Origin: Pseudomonas reidholzensis
GTDB lineage: Bacteria > Pseudomonadota > Gammaproteobacteria > Pseudomonadales > Pseudomonadaceae
Direction: 5' to 3'
Assembly (NCBI RefSeq): GCF_900536025.1
Contig: NZ_UNOZ01000019.1
Span: 62,001 to 126,000, forward strand
Length of the DNA stretch: 64,000 nucleotides
The notes beneath the pieces were generated by a model. The model did not search any database and had not been told where the DNA came from. It worked only from the letters and a program-made list of their open reading frames with translations. Shown piece after piece: positions 1 through 8,423 of this stretch (within the stretch, counting starts at the first letter, position 1; each line of letters starts with the position of its first letter). A program made the translations under genes and the position numbers.

Positions 1-414
1 TTCTGTTGGGATCCACTTGTCTTCCTGTTTGACCAGGCGACGAACGGCTTCTGTGAAGAACGCTTCCGGGAGCTCTGGCATCGCCAGGCGCCTTGCTGAA
101 TTGCGAAAGCGTTTGGCATTTTCATTCGGCCGGAATAGCGCCGCGCGCCCATCAGGCAGCCGGTAGGCTTTCATGCCCTCGAAAATCTCCTGGGCGTAAT
201 GCAAGACCAGTGTGGCGGGATCCAGGCTGAGCGCTGTTCGAGGTTCGATTTTTGCGTCATGCCAGCCGGCGTCCGGTGAATACTTGATGGTCGCCATGTA
301 GTCGGTAAACACCCGACCAAAGCCAGGTGCTTGCAGCCTCTGCGAGCGCTGCGCGTCGTTGAGCGCTGCGGGGTTCTTTATATACTGGAAAGAAATAGCG
401 GTTGTTGTGTTCAC
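1..414 (-). CDS. ilvE: Branched-chain amino acid aminotransferase, N-terminal part (3' end outside window)
   Basis: PLP enzyme of fold type IV that exchanges the amino group between leucine, isoleucine or valine and 2-oxoglutarate in the cytosol. The visible 138 residues contain the family block FGRVFTDYMATIKY followed by GWHDAKIEPR, LDPATLVLHYAQEIFEGMKAYR-type sequence and FRPNENAKRF, which are typical of the longer BCAT group also found in actinobacteria and eukaryotes. The lysine that binds PLP lies beyond the left edge. I chose the GTG at 414 because GGAG sits six bases before it; an in-frame ATG at 426 has no Shine-Dalgarno. The gene is followed upstream on the same strand by panB, whose substrate is the 2-oxoisovalerate this enzyme makes from valine. 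Family certain; whether this is the main housekeeping copy cannot be seen. Confidence 0.85.
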   Translation of the reverse strand, partial: MNTTTAISFQYIKNPAALNDAQRSQRLQAPGFGRVFTDYMATIKYSPDAGWHDAKIEPRTALSLDPATLVLHYAQEIFEGMKAYRLPDGRAALFRPNENAKRFRNSARRLAMPELPEAFFTEAVRRLVKQEDKWIPTE

Positions 415-684
415 CTGAGTCTCCATCAACTGAGCCAATGATGCTTAGCACTGAGGAGATAAATTAATCGCTGTTCGCTGGTACAGGATTGCTTATGCTG
501 ATAGGCGAACGACGGACGTTGGTACGCAGTGCCACAAAGGCCTGAGTCTTGCGTCCAGGTGACCCCGAGTTGCTGAGTGGATGATCACCTAGCCGCGTGG
601 TGCGGGCGGCCAGCACATCGGTGAATGCTTTTATTGCAGAAACCGCCAGGGTCCCTGACAGTGGCATGCCCCGTGCGCTTAGCG

Positions 685-1518
685 TTAGAAGGTGTGCTCC
701 GGCCCTGGGAAGGTTCCCTCCGCGACGTCTGCCGCAAACGCCTGTGCCGCGTCGCCAAGCACCTTGCGCAGGTCGGCGTACTGTTTGACGAACCTTGGCA
801 GCGGGCCGCTGCGCAGCCCCGCCATGTCCTGCCAGACCAGCACCTGGGCATCGCACGCGTTGCCGGCGCCGATCCCTACGGTGGGGATCGAGACCGCCTC
901 GGTGATGCGCCCAGCCACTTCCCCCGGGACCATTTCGATCAACAAGGCGAAGGCGCCGGCGCCTTCGAAGGCCTTGGCCACCTCCACCAGGCGATCGCCG
1001 TCGTCGCCCTTGCCCTGGACCCGGTATCCGCCCAACTGGTGTTCGGCCTGGGGGGTGAAACCGATATGCGCCATGACCGGTATGCCCGCCGCGACGAGTT
1101 TTTCGACCTGTGCCAGCATCTCGATGCCGCCTTCCAGCTTCACCGCGTGCGCACCACCTTCCTTCATGAAGCGCACGGCAGTGTGGAAGCACTGCTCGGC
1201 AGACCCCTGGTATGACCCGAACGGCAAGTCGGCGATCACCAGTGCCCGTTCGGTGACGCGCGACACCGAACGCACCAAGGGCACCAGCTCATCGACCGTC
1301 ACCGCCAGGGTCGAGTCGTAGCCATAGACGTTGTTGGCGGCGGAATCACCGACCAGCAGCACCGGAATCCCAGCGTCTTCGAAGACCGCGGCGCTGTACA
1401 TGTCGTAGGCCGTGAGCATGGCCCACTTTTCGCCACGCACTTTCATGTCCCGCAGGTGGGGGATACGTACCCGTGCGGTAGGGCGCGTCACATAGGGGGC
1501 GTTTGATTGATCCGACAT
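685..1518 (-). CDS. panB: 3-methyl-2-oxobutanoate hydroxymethyltransferase (ketopantoate hydroxymethyltransferase)
   Basis: Transfers a hydroxymethyl group from 5,10-methylene-THF to 2-oxoisovalerate, giving ketopantoate for pantothenate and CoA. At 277 residues it has the full family length. Mg-binding residues are D58 (VGDSAAN), D97 (ADLPFGSY) and E129 (KLEGG), and the catalytic glutamate is E200 (VPGEVA). HIGFTPQ and IPTVGIGAG are also conserved. The sequence [12 protein letters not shown] and YGYDSTL looks more like actinobacterial PanB than the usual Pseudomonas PanB. The ATG at 1518 has GAGGAA upstream; a TTG-type start at 1539 is less likely. It is not beside panC here, so it is probably an additional copy. 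The partial BCAT downstream could supply its 2-oxoisovalerate. Confidence 0.93.
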   Translation of the reverse strand: MSDQSNAPYVTRPTARVRIPHLRDMKVRGEKWAMLTAYDMYSAAVFEDAGIPVLLVGDSAANNVYGYDSTLAVTVDELVPLVRSVSRVTERALVIADLPFGSYQGSAEQCFHTAVRFMKEGGAHAVKLEGGIEMLAQVEKLVAAGIPVMAHIGFTPQAEHQLGGYRVQGKGDDGDRLVEVAKAFEGAGAFALLIEMVPGEVAGRITEAVSIPTVGIGAGNACDAQVLVWQDMAGLRSGPLPRFVKQYADLRKVLGDAAQAFAADVAEGTFPGPEHTF

Positions 1519-1581
1519 CGTTGTTCCTCTATCAAGCAATCCGAAAGCATCCCTGCGTCAATGACCAGGCTGGCGCCTGGT

Positions 1582-2199
1582 TCAGCTCAGCGCCTGCTCG
1601 ATCAGCAGTACCAGCGCAATGATGATCATCGCCACCCCTGACACACGGCTGACCCATTGTGCCGCTGCAGGCCGGGTATGCAGGACCGCTCGCGAGCCAT
1701 AGCCGACCAGCAGGTAGACCACGCCACAGCTGAAGGTGTGCACCAGGCCCAGGGCGATAATCTGCAGCGGCATCGGCCAGCTGGCCGCAGGCGAGGTGAA
1801 TTGTGGCAGCAGCGCGAGAAACAGCAGGAACACCTTGGGGTTGAGCCCGCTGACGCACAGCCCTTTGAGCGCCCAGCGGGCGGCCGAGTCGGAATGCTGG
1901 TCCTCGCCGGCCTGAGGTATCGAAGGGTGAGCGAACATGTTGAAACCCAGCCACAGCAGATACGCCGCGCCCGCCACCGTCAGGACGGTCAGCGCGAAGG
2001 GCGTGCTGGCGACGATCCCGCCGACACCCGCGGCGACTACCAGCGTTGCGATCAGATGCCCCATCAGCAGCCCGACGACTGCCGGGATAACTACCCGGCC
2101 GTGCAAGCCAGCGGAGATGGCGTACGCCCAGTCCGCGCCCGGGGTTATGACGAACAGCAACGACACCGCCCAGAAGGCGGCAAACATACTCAAGGTCAT
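1582..2199 (-). CDS. LysE/RhtB family amino acid exporter
   Basis: Inner-membrane exporter of the LysE superfamily, 205 residues, the usual length. The N-terminal FVITPGADWAYAISAGLHGR matches the family signature (TPGPxxxxxxxxGxxxG), and the middle GLNPKVFLLFLALLPQF is the second diagnostic block. About six hydrophobic segments are visible. Substrate is not predictable; family members export lysine, threonine, homoserine or other amino acids. It is transcribed divergently from the Lrp-type gene at 2388, the standard arrangement for an exporter induced by its amino-acid substrate through an Lrp/AsnC regulator. AAGG lies nine bases before the ATG. Confidence 0.9.
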   Translation of the reverse strand: MTLSMFAAFWAVSLLFVITPGADWAYAISAGLHGRVVIPAVVGLLMGHLIATLVVAAGVGGIVASTPFALTVLTVAGAAYLLWLGFNMFAHPSIPQAGEDQHSDSAARWALKGLCVSGLNPKVFLLFLALLPQFTSPAASWPMPLQIIALGLVHTFSCGVVYLLVGYGSRAVLHTRPAAAQWVSRVSGVAMIIIALVLLIEQALS

Positions 2200-2337
2200 T
2201 GGGTACTACCTTTTACGTCGAATGTATTGGCCTGTTGCAGCAGGCGATCAGCCACCGAAAAACGCCCGCCACGCAGTGCAATTGGGTGTAAGGGACAATG
2301 TTCAGTGCCAATAGAATAATGGATATGCTGCGGTGTA

Positions 2338-2371
2338 TATTGTCTAATATTCTATGTTTGCCTATTGTCTA
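2338..2371. promoter_or_regulatory. Direct repeats TATTGTCTA in the exporter/Lrp divergent promoter
   Basis: Two identical 9-base copies of TATTGTCTA start at 2338 and 2363, 25 bp apart, just before the Lrp-type gene. A GGACAAT inverted partial copy lies near 2292. They are plausible binding sites for the adjacent Lrp/AsnC protein; this is inference from position and repetition. Confidence 0.5.
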
Positions 2372-2387
2372 GGGGAGAATATTCCAG

Positions 2388-2840
2388 TTGGATCATATCG
2401 ATAGAAAGATTCTTGCTGAGCTGCAACTGGACGGTCGATTGTCGGTCACCGAGTTGGCGGATCGCGTGGGGCTCAGTTTGTCGCCCTGCCATCGACGCGT
2501 GCGGGCACTGGAGCAGGCGGGGGTGATCTTGAGTTACCGGGCGCAGTTGGCGCCGCGGGCACTCAACCTGAATTTTTCCGCGATGGTGTTCGTGACGCTT
2601 CGCGAGGGCGACAGTAAAGCGGTCGAGGCTTTTGAAAACGCGCTCATCGATATCGCCCAGATCGTCGATGCGCAACGGCTGTTCGGCGAGCCCGACTACC
2701 TGCTGCACGTCATCACGGTCGACCTGCCGGCTTTTCAGAAGCTCTACGATGAACGCTTGTCGACACTGCCCAATGTGCAGCGGTTGACCTCGACCCTGGT
2801 GATGAAGCGTGTGGTGCATGACCGTGCGTTGCCGCTTTGA
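2388..2840 (+). CDS. Lrp/AsnC family transcriptional regulator
   Basis: Feast/famine regulator of 150 residues with an N-terminal winged HTH (DHIDRKILAELQLDGRLSVTELADRVGLSLSPCHRR) and a C-terminal RAM ligand domain ending in the LTSTLVMKRVV strand. The start is TTG at 2388, eleven bases after AGGGGAG; the protein would begin directly at the HTH as is normal in this family. It probably senses an amino acid and controls the divergent LysE-type exporter, and itself. Confidence 0.93.
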   Translation: MDHIDRKILAELQLDGRLSVTELADRVGLSLSPCHRRVRALEQAGVILSYRAQLAPRALNLNFSAMVFVTLREGDSKAVEAFENALIDIAQIVDAQRLFGEPDYLLHVITVDLPAFQKLYDERLSTLPNVQRLTSTLVMKRVVHDRALPL

Positions 2841-2846
2841 GGGCGG

Positions 2847-2878
2847 CCAGGTGGAGCGCCAAGCGGCGCTCCACCTGG
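2847..2878. terminator. Perfect 14-bp hairpin between convergent genes
   Basis: CCAGGTGGAGCGCC and its exact complement flank a four-base loop AAGC. It lies between the ends of the Lrp gene and the convergent symporter gene, so a bidirectional terminator role is likely, but there is no clear U-run on either side. Confidence 0.6.
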
Positions 2879-2885
2879 CAGGGGC

Positions 2886-4550
2886 TCAATGCTGAACGGC
2901 TTTATCGGCGCCCCAACCGGTTTGCGCACGGATGCATTGCGGCTCGAAGGCCGCACGTTCGACGACGCTGCGATTGCTCCGGTCAAGGCATGAGACGGCC
3001 CAGGCCGTTACGAATGCCAGCGGCATCGAGAACAGGGCAGGGTAATCATAGGGGAACAACGCCTGCGGCTGGCCCAGCACTTTGACCCATACCCCAGGTG
3101 ACAGCAGTACCAACACCAGCGCACTGATCAGCCCGATCAGGCCGCCGGAAATCGCGCCTCTGCTGGTCAGCCCTTTCCAGTACATCGCCAGCAGCAGAAT
3201 GGGAAAGTTGGATGACGCTGCGATGCCAAAGGCCAGGGCGACTAGGAACGCCACGTTCTGCCCCTTGAAGGCAATCCCCAGGAGCACGGCGACGACGCCC
3301 AGGCCCACGGTCGCCCAGCGGCTGACGCGCATTTCGGTCTTCGGGCATGGCGTGCCCTTGCACAAGACATTGGCGTACAGGTCGTGGGAAATCGCCGACG
3401 CGCCCGCAAGCGCCAGGCCCGCTACCACCGCGAGGATGGTGGCAAAGGCCACGGCGGCGAGGAAACCGAACATGAGGTCGCCGCCCAGCGCTTGCGCCAG
3501 ATGCATGATGGCCATGTTCACACCGCCCAGCAGCGGGCCGCCGATCACACCTTGTTCGAAGAACTGCGGCTGTTGCCCGACGATGCTGATTGCCGCCGTG
3601 CCCAGCACGCACACCAGAATGAAGAACAGGCCGATCAGCCCATAGGCGACCAGGACCGATTTACGCGCCGCCTTGGCGTCGGGCACGGTGAAGAAGCGCA
3701 TCATGATGTGCGGCAGGCCGGCAATCCCGAATACCAGGCCCAACGACAGGGAAATCATCGACAGCGGATCACTGGCGATCTTCAGCGGCCCGAGAATCTT
3801 CACGCCGCTCTGGTGGCTGGCCACCGCGGTATCGAGCATCTTCGTCACGCTGAAGCCGAAGTGCTGAAGCGCCAGGATTGTCAGCAGGATGCCACCGCTG
3901 AGCAACAAGACTGCCTTGATGATCTGCACCCAGGTGGTCGCGACCATGCCGCCGAAGGTAACGTACACGACCATCAGCACGCCGACGCAGACCACCGCGA
4001 TTTCGTAGTCCAGGCCGAACAGCAAGTTGATCAGTTGCCCCGCGCCGACCATCTGCACGATCAGGTAGAAACACACTACGACGAAGGAACTGAACGCGGA
4101 AAACAGCCGGGTGCCCACGGGGTCGAGGCGGTAGGCGATGATGTCTGCGAGGGTAAAACGGCCGAGATTGCGCAAACGCTCGGCAATCAGGAACATGATC
4201 AGCGGCCAGCCCAGGATGGCGCTGACGGAATAGATCATGCCGTCGAAACCGCTGGCAAAGACCATGCTGGAGACCCCCAGCAGCACGGCTGCCGACATGT
4301 AGTCGCCGGCAATCGCAAAGCCGTTCTGCATGCCGCTGATACCGCCCCCGGCCGAGTAGAAGTCCGCTGCCGAGCGGGTCTTGCCGGCGGCCCAGTAGGT
4401 GATCGCGATGGTCGACAGGACAAACGCCAGGAAGATAGTGATCGCCGTGTAGTTTGGCTGCTGGGCATGCCCGGTGACAGCGTCGGCCACGGCCATGGCG
4501 CTCCCGGAGCACAGGCCCAGCGCTGCGCCTGCTTGCAAGAGCCGTTTCAT
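2886..4550 (-). CDS. Sodium:solute symporter, ActP (acetate permease)-like
   Basis: Inner-membrane Na+/carboxylate symporter of the SSS family, 554 residues. It starts with a cleavable-looking segment (MKRLLQAGAALGLCSGSAMA), then TYWAAGKTRSAADFYSAGG, SGMQNGFAIAGDYMSAA and RFFTVPDAKAARKS, blocks typical of the ActP/acetate-propionate branch, followed by repeated hydrophobic helices. The ATG at 4550 overlaps the stop of the upstream DUF485 gene (ATGA), giving the classic yjcH-actP pair with translational coupling. Next to a valine/isobutyryl-CoA operon, short or branched carboxylates such as isobutyrate, propionate or 3-hydroxyisobutyrate are plausible substrates; that is inference. Acetate remains possible. 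Confidence 0.88.
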   Translation of the reverse strand: MKRLLQAGAALGLCSGSAMAVADAVTGHAQQPNYTAITIFLAFVLSTIAITYWAAGKTRSAADFYSAGGGISGMQNGFAIAGDYMSAAVLLGVSSMVFASGFDGMIYSVSAILGWPLIMFLIAERLRNLGRFTLADIIAYRLDPVGTRLFSAFSSFVVVCFYLIVQMVGAGQLINLLFGLDYEIAVVCVGVLMVVYVTFGGMVATTWVQIIKAVLLLSGGILLTILALQHFGFSVTKMLDTAVASHQSGVKILGPLKIASDPLSMISLSLGLVFGIAGLPHIMMRFFTVPDAKAARKSVLVAYGLIGLFFILVCVLGTAAISIVGQQPQFFEQGVIGGPLLGGVNMAIMHLAQALGGDLMFGFLAAVAFATILAVVAGLALAGASAISHDLYANVLCKGTPCPKTEMRVSRWATVGLGVVAVLLGIAFKGQNVAFLVALAFGIAASSNFPILLLAMYWKGLTSRGAISGGLIGLISALVLVLLSPGVWVKVLGQPQALFPYDYPALFSMPLAFVTAWAVSCLDRSNRSVVERAAFEPQCIRAQTGWGADKAVQH

Positions 4551-4858
4551 ACATTCACCTCGGTCAGGAGCGCGTGAGTCATCGAGTCGAAGGCGCCGTT
4601 GGCGCGTACGACATACAGGGCGGTGAGTAGCCAAGAGCCGACGATCAGCAGCAGTGCTGACCAGATCCCGGTGGTCAGGCCGAATACCGGGGGTTCTATC
4701 AACAGCAGGTCAGGCCGCCAGGACACTGCACTGACAAACAGCGAGTAGCACCCCAGGACGATAAACGTCAGGCTGAACGCCAGACGATTTCTGCGCTGCA
4801 CAAGTGTTTGGTAACCGGGATGTTTGCGAAGCATGTTGAGCGCATCGGAAGATGTCAT
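4547..4858 (-). CDS. DUF485 (YjcH-like) inner-membrane protein
   Basis: A 103-residue membrane protein with two hydrophobic segments (LAFSLTFIVLGCYSLFV and TTGIWSALLLIVGSWLLTALYVVRAN) and the DUF485 C-terminal pattern. In Pseudomonas and enterics such proteins precede ActP-type symporters and are thought to be accessory to them. A strong AAGGAG lies upstream of the ATG, and its stop overlaps the symporter start. The conserved 28-bp site at 5039-5066 is about 180 bp upstream. Confidence 0.88.
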   Translation of the reverse strand: MTSSDALNMLRKHPGYQTLVQRRNRLAFSLTFIVLGCYSLFVSAVSWRPDLLLIEPPVFGLTTGIWSALLLIVGSWLLTALYVVRANGAFDSMTHALLTEVNV

Positions 4859-5038
4859 TAAAAGCTCCTTATTACCTTTATATGTGGTTGGAGTTTTTTG
4901 TTATGGATACAGTTATTGCGTGGCGCGGGTGCAGCAGAACTCCCCGGGCCGACCAGGCGGCACGCAGAAGTTGGGGGATATATTGATACCGGATGGCGTT
5001 AGCTTAATGAGTCGAGGGGGACAACTGAATAACCCGAC

Positions 5039-5066
5039 CCGCCGATTGATTTGCATATTCCGCCAG
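5039..5066. promoter_or_regulatory. Copy 1 of a 28-bp site shared with the mmsA/AraC divergon
   Basis: CCGCCGATTGATTTGCATAT followed by TCCGCCAG matches 25 of 28 bases at 13008-13035. CGCC(A/G)-like half elements at both ends are 21 bp apart, two helical turns, as AraC-family dimer sites often are. It lies upstream of the DUF485-symporter pair, pointing to shared control with valine degradation. Confidence 0.65.
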
Positions 5067-5086
5067 CGTGTTGAGCCGGCTTGGCA

Positions 5087-5896
5087 TTACGCTTTGCGCA
5101 GGTTGCACCAGCGTGAGGGGGACAGTCCGAAGGCTTTCTTGAAGTGTCTGGACATATGGCTCTGATCAAAGAAACCGGCTTCGGGTGCAGCCTCCGCCAG
5201 TGCCTTGCCGGACAGCGCCAGTTGTTTGACCCGGTCCAGCCGGCGCAAGGTGAGGTAGCGGTGAGGGCTGGTGCCAAAGAAGGTCCGAAAGTCCTGTGAC
5301 AGGTTCCAGCGGTCGCGGCCGGCGCAGGCGGCGAGGTCATCCAGCGTTATCGGTTGATCGAGGTTGTCGTCCATGTACTCGCGCGCGAGCCCCGCGCTGG
5401 CAAAGTGCGCGGCGGCCTTGTCGATGGGCGCTCCACTGAGTTCTGCCATGAGGGTCATGAAGACCTGCAGCGCATCATCTTCGGCAAGCGGATCAAATGG
5501 CTCATCGAGCGCGCTGAGTAACGAGTCGGTGGCCTTGGCTATCCGCGAATCAGCGGTGACGCTCGCTGCGAAGAATGGCAATGGCTTGCCGCGCATGATC
5601 TCCTGTGCAAGCGCAGGGGGGATGTAGATACCTCGGTAGCGCAGTCCCAAGTCCGAGCCGGCACAGCCATCATGCTGTTCATCGGGGTGAATGATCATGG
5701 TTTCGCCCGCCAGGCATACCTTCGACTCGCCCCGGTAGCGAAAACGGTGTACGCCCGAAACGGTCCTGCCAATCGCGTAGGTATCATGGCGGTGAGGATC
5801 AAACGCGTGCGAGCCGAAGAATGCCTCGAAGCGCTCCACGCGTGCGTTCGGGTTCGCCAGTTTCACCCAGTCCTGCTTCGCTTGGTTGTCGTGCAT
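5087..5896 (-). CDS. AraC family transcriptional regulator
   Basis: A 269-residue regulator with an N-terminal cupin-like sensing domain (HRHDTYAIGRTVSGVHRFRYRG and PDEQHDG) and a C-terminal double HTH (LDDLAACAGRDRWNLSQDFRTFFG then AEAAPEAGFFDQSHMSRHFKKAFGLSPSRW). GGAG lies eight bases before the ATG. It follows the thiolase on the same strand and precedes the DUF485-symporter pair, so it may be the last gene of the degradation operon or the local regulator of the transporter. Ligand unknown. Confidence 0.92.
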   Translation of the reverse strand: MHDNQAKQDWVKLANPNARVERFEAFFGSHAFDPHRHDTYAIGRTVSGVHRFRYRGESKVCLAGETMIIHPDEQHDGCAGSDLGLRYRGIYIPPALAQEIMRGKPLPFFAASVTADSRIAKATDSLLSALDEPFDPLAEDDALQVFMTLMAELSGAPIDKAAAHFASAGLAREYMDDNLDQPITLDDLAACAGRDRWNLSQDFRTFFGTSPHRYLTLRRLDRVKQLALSGKALAEAAPEAGFFDQSHMSRHFKKAFGLSPSRWCNLRKA

Positions 5897-6025
5897 GATG
5901 AGCGCTCCAACGCGTGATCGACTGATAAGGGCACCGCGCGGCCTTATCCCTTTGCAAGTCTAAGGCTGCGATTCTGCGGATGGATAGTACGTTTGTGGTT
6001 CGCCAGCCGATAAACGGGCCTGGCC

Positions 6026-7204
6026 TTAAAGCCGTTCGATCACCATGGCGATGCCCTGACCACCGCCGATGCACAGGGTCACCAGGCCGTAGCGCCCACC
6101 CGTGCGGCGCAGCTCATGGATCGCCTTGATGGTGATGATCGCCCCTGTGGCACCCACCGGGTGGCCCAGCGAGATGCCAGAGCCGTTCGGGTTGACCTTG
6201 AGCGGGTCGAGCTCGAGTTGCTGGATCACCGCGCAGGCCTGGGCGGCAAACGCTTCGTTGGACTCGATGACGTCGATGTCGGCGATGGCCAGGCCCGCGT
6301 GCTTGAGGGCAAGCCGCGTTGCCGGTACCGGCCCCATGCCCATGTAGGCGGGGTCAACCCCTGCATGGCCGTAGGCGACCAAGCGTGCCAGCGGCTGCAA
6401 GCCATGCTGGCGCACCGCATCAGCGCCCGCAATGACCACGGCAGCGGCGCCATCGTTGAGGCTCGAGGCATTGCCAGCGGTAACCGAACCGCCGTCCTGA
6501 AACACCGCAGGCATGCTGGCCAGACGTTGCCGGTCGACCTGAGCACGAACATTTTCGTCAGTGTCAAACACGCTAGGGCCTTTGCGTGAGCGCAGCTCAA
6601 TCGGGACGATCTGCTCACGAAAACGCCCTTCGGCGATCGCCAGCGCGGCCCGCTGCTGACTCAGCGCTGCCAGTTCATCCTGCATCTCACGCGAGATATT
6701 GAAGCGCGCGGCCACGTTCTCGGCGGTCACGCCCATGTGAAACTGCTGCCACGGGTCGAGCAGGATCCCGTTCATGTAGTCGATGACCTGGGCGTCGCCC
6801 AACCGCGCGCCCCAGCGCATCGCTGGCAGCAGGTACGGACCGCGACTCATCGACTCGGCGCCGCCGGCAACGGCCAGCGTATAGTCACCGAGCTGGATGC
6901 CCTGGGCCGCCGAGACAATCGCCTGCAGGCCGGAACCACACAGGCGGTTCACGTTGAACGCCGGTACTGCCTGGGGGAGGCCGGCATTGATGGCGGCAAC
7001 GCGGGAGAGGTAGGCATCGCGTGGCTCCGTCGGTACCACGTTGCCCATCACCACATGGCCAATGGCGTCGGGCGCGACACCGGCGTGCGCCACCGCGCCG
7101 CGCATGACAGTGGTGGCAAGGTCGACCAAGGGGATGTCCTTCAGCGAACCGCCAAAACTGCCGATGGCGGTCCTCGCCGTGCCTACGAAAAACACGTCGT
7201 TCAT
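6026..7204 (-). CDS. Acetyl-CoA acetyltransferase (thiolase)
   Basis: Cytosolic thiolase of 392 residues that cleaves or condenses 3-ketoacyl-CoA. Active-site residues are C89 (VNRLCGSGLQA), the histidine of GISLGHPVGATGA and C378 (TLCIGGGQG); NEAFA is also present. The ATG at 7204 has AAGGAC upstream; the TTG six bases earlier is not needed. It lies 50 bp after the acyl-CoA dehydrogenase in the same operon. Valine breakdown does not need a thiolase, so it may serve isoleucine (2-methylacetoacetyl-CoA) or general short-chain thiolysis. Confidence 0.93.
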   Translation of the reverse strand: MNDVFFVGTARTAIGSFGGSLKDIPLVDLATTVMRGAVAHAGVAPDAIGHVVMGNVVPTEPRDAYLSRVAAINAGLPQAVPAFNVNRLCGSGLQAIVSAAQGIQLGDYTLAVAGGAESMSRGPYLLPAMRWGARLGDAQVIDYMNGILLDPWQQFHMGVTAENVAARFNISREMQDELAALSQQRAALAIAEGRFREQIVPIELRSRKGPSVFDTDENVRAQVDRQRLASMPAVFQDGGSVTAGNASSLNDGAAAVVIAGADAVRQHGLQPLARLVAYGHAGVDPAYMGMGPVPATRLALKHAGLAIADIDVIESNEAFAAQACAVIQQLELDPLKVNPNGSGISLGHPVGATGAIITIKAIHELRRTGGRYGLVTLCIGGGQGIAMVIERL

Positions 7205-7254
7205 GTGCAATTGTCCTTGTTGTCATGGGGCGCTGAATGGCCCGCAGCCGGGGG

Positions 7255-8406
7255 TTAGAAGGCGTAGTTGGCCAGTGCTCGGGCTATCACCAGGCGCTGG
7301 ATTTCGCTTGAGCCTTCGTAGATCTGGGTGATGCGCGCGTCGCGGTAAAAACGCTCGACCGGGTAGTCCTCCAGATAGCCGTAGCCTCCGTGGACCTGGA
7401 TGGCCTTGGAGCACACCCGCTCTGCCATTTCCGACGCAAACAGCTTGGCTTGGGACGCCTCGGACAGGCAGGGCAGGCCGGCGCTCTTCAGCCGCGCAGC
7501 GTGCAACACCAGCAGTCGGCTCGCGTTGATCTGGGTGTGCATGTCGGCCAGCATGTTGGCAATGCTTTGGTGCTCGGCGATCGGTTTGCCAAACTGGATA
7601 CGTTCACGGGCGTAGACCAGTGCCGCTTCAAAGGCCGCCCGGGCGATGCCCAGCGCCTGGGCCGCTATGCCAATGCGACCGCCTTCCAGGTTCGACAGGG
7701 CGATGGCCAGGCCTTTACCGCGCTCGCCTAGCAGGTTGCTTTCAGGGATTCGACAGTCACGCAGGGTCACCGCGCAGGTGTCGGACGCGCGTATGCCCAT
7801 CTTGTGTTCGCTACGATCTACCGCAAAGCCTGGGGTCTCGGTCGGCACCAGGAAGGCTGACAGGCCCTTCTTGCCAAGCGCTGGGTCGGTCACGGCGAAG
7901 ACGATCGCCAGCTTGGCCCGCTGGCCATTGCTGACGAACTGCTTCGCACCATTGAGTACCCATTCGCCGTTGTCGAGATGGGCCCGGGTCTTCAAGTTAT
8001 CGGCCTGAGAACCGGCCTGCGGCTCGGTCAGGCAGAAACAGCCGATGCTTTCGCCGCTGGCCAAGCTGCTCAGCCAGGTGTCCTTCTGGGCCTGGCTGCC
8101 GTAGTTCAGCACCGGGCCGCAGCCGACCGAGTTATGAATGCTCATCAAGGCGCCCACTGCGGCATCGCCCGCCGAAACCTCTTCGACCGCCAGTGCATAG
8201 GCGACATAGTCGATGTAGGTGCCGCCCCATTCCTCGGGGACGACCATGCCTAGCAGGCCCAACTGGCCCATCTGGGCGACCAGCGTGTCGTCGATCCAGC
8301 CGGCTTTTTCCATGGCTGCCGCGCGCGGGGCGATTTCGCCGCGGGCGAAGTCTCGCGCCATGTCACGGATCATCCGTTGTTCTTCGTTCAGTTCGAGGTC
8401 TTGCAT
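7255..8406 (-). CDS. Acyl-CoA dehydrogenase, probably isobutyryl-CoA/short branched-chain
   Basis: FAD-dependent dehydrogenase of 383 residues that introduces a double bond and passes electrons to ETF. Seen are the FAD/substrate block [15 protein letters not shown], the MGIRASDTC segment, and the C-terminal [16 protein letters not shown] containing the catalytic glutamate in the position used by short-chain members. Flanked by HIBYL-CoA hydrolase, mmsB and mmsA, the likely reaction is isobutyryl-CoA to methacrylyl-CoA; 2-methylbutyryl-CoA is also possible. The ATG at 8406 is preferred to a GTG nine bases earlier because AAGG is correctly spaced. Confidence 0.92.
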   Translation of the reverse strand: MQDLELNEEQRMIRDMARDFARGEIAPRAAAMEKAGWIDDTLVAQMGQLGLLGMVVPEEWGGTYIDYVAYALAVEEVSAGDAAVGALMSIHNSVGCGPVLNYGSQAQKDTWLSSLASGESIGCFCLTEPQAGSQADNLKTRAHLDNGEWVLNGAKQFVSNGQRAKLAIVFAVTDPALGKKGLSAFLVPTETPGFAVDRSEHKMGIRASDTCAVTLRDCRIPESNLLGERGKGLAIALSNLEGGRIGIAAQALGIARAAFEAALVYARERIQFGKPIAEHQSIANMLADMHTQINASRLLVLHAARLKSAGLPCLSEASQAKLFASEMAERVCSKAIQVHGGYGYLEDYPVERFYRDARITQIYEGSSEIQRLVIARALANYAF

Positions 8407-8423
8407 AGAGGTCACCTTTTTAC

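Noticed and set aside
464-684. A minus-strand stretch after panB that reads like the start of a regulator (PLSGTLAVSAIKAFTDVLAARTT)
   Set aside because: It has no own start with a ribosome site, no HTH pattern follows, and it is only the continuation of a frame that runs antiphase through panB. It could be a fragment, but I cannot support it.
3384-4577. Long plus-strand open frame opposite the symporter
   Set aside because: Its product is rich in H, R, Q and D without any domain, while the minus strand encodes a clear SSS symporter. It is a GC-rich antisense shadow.
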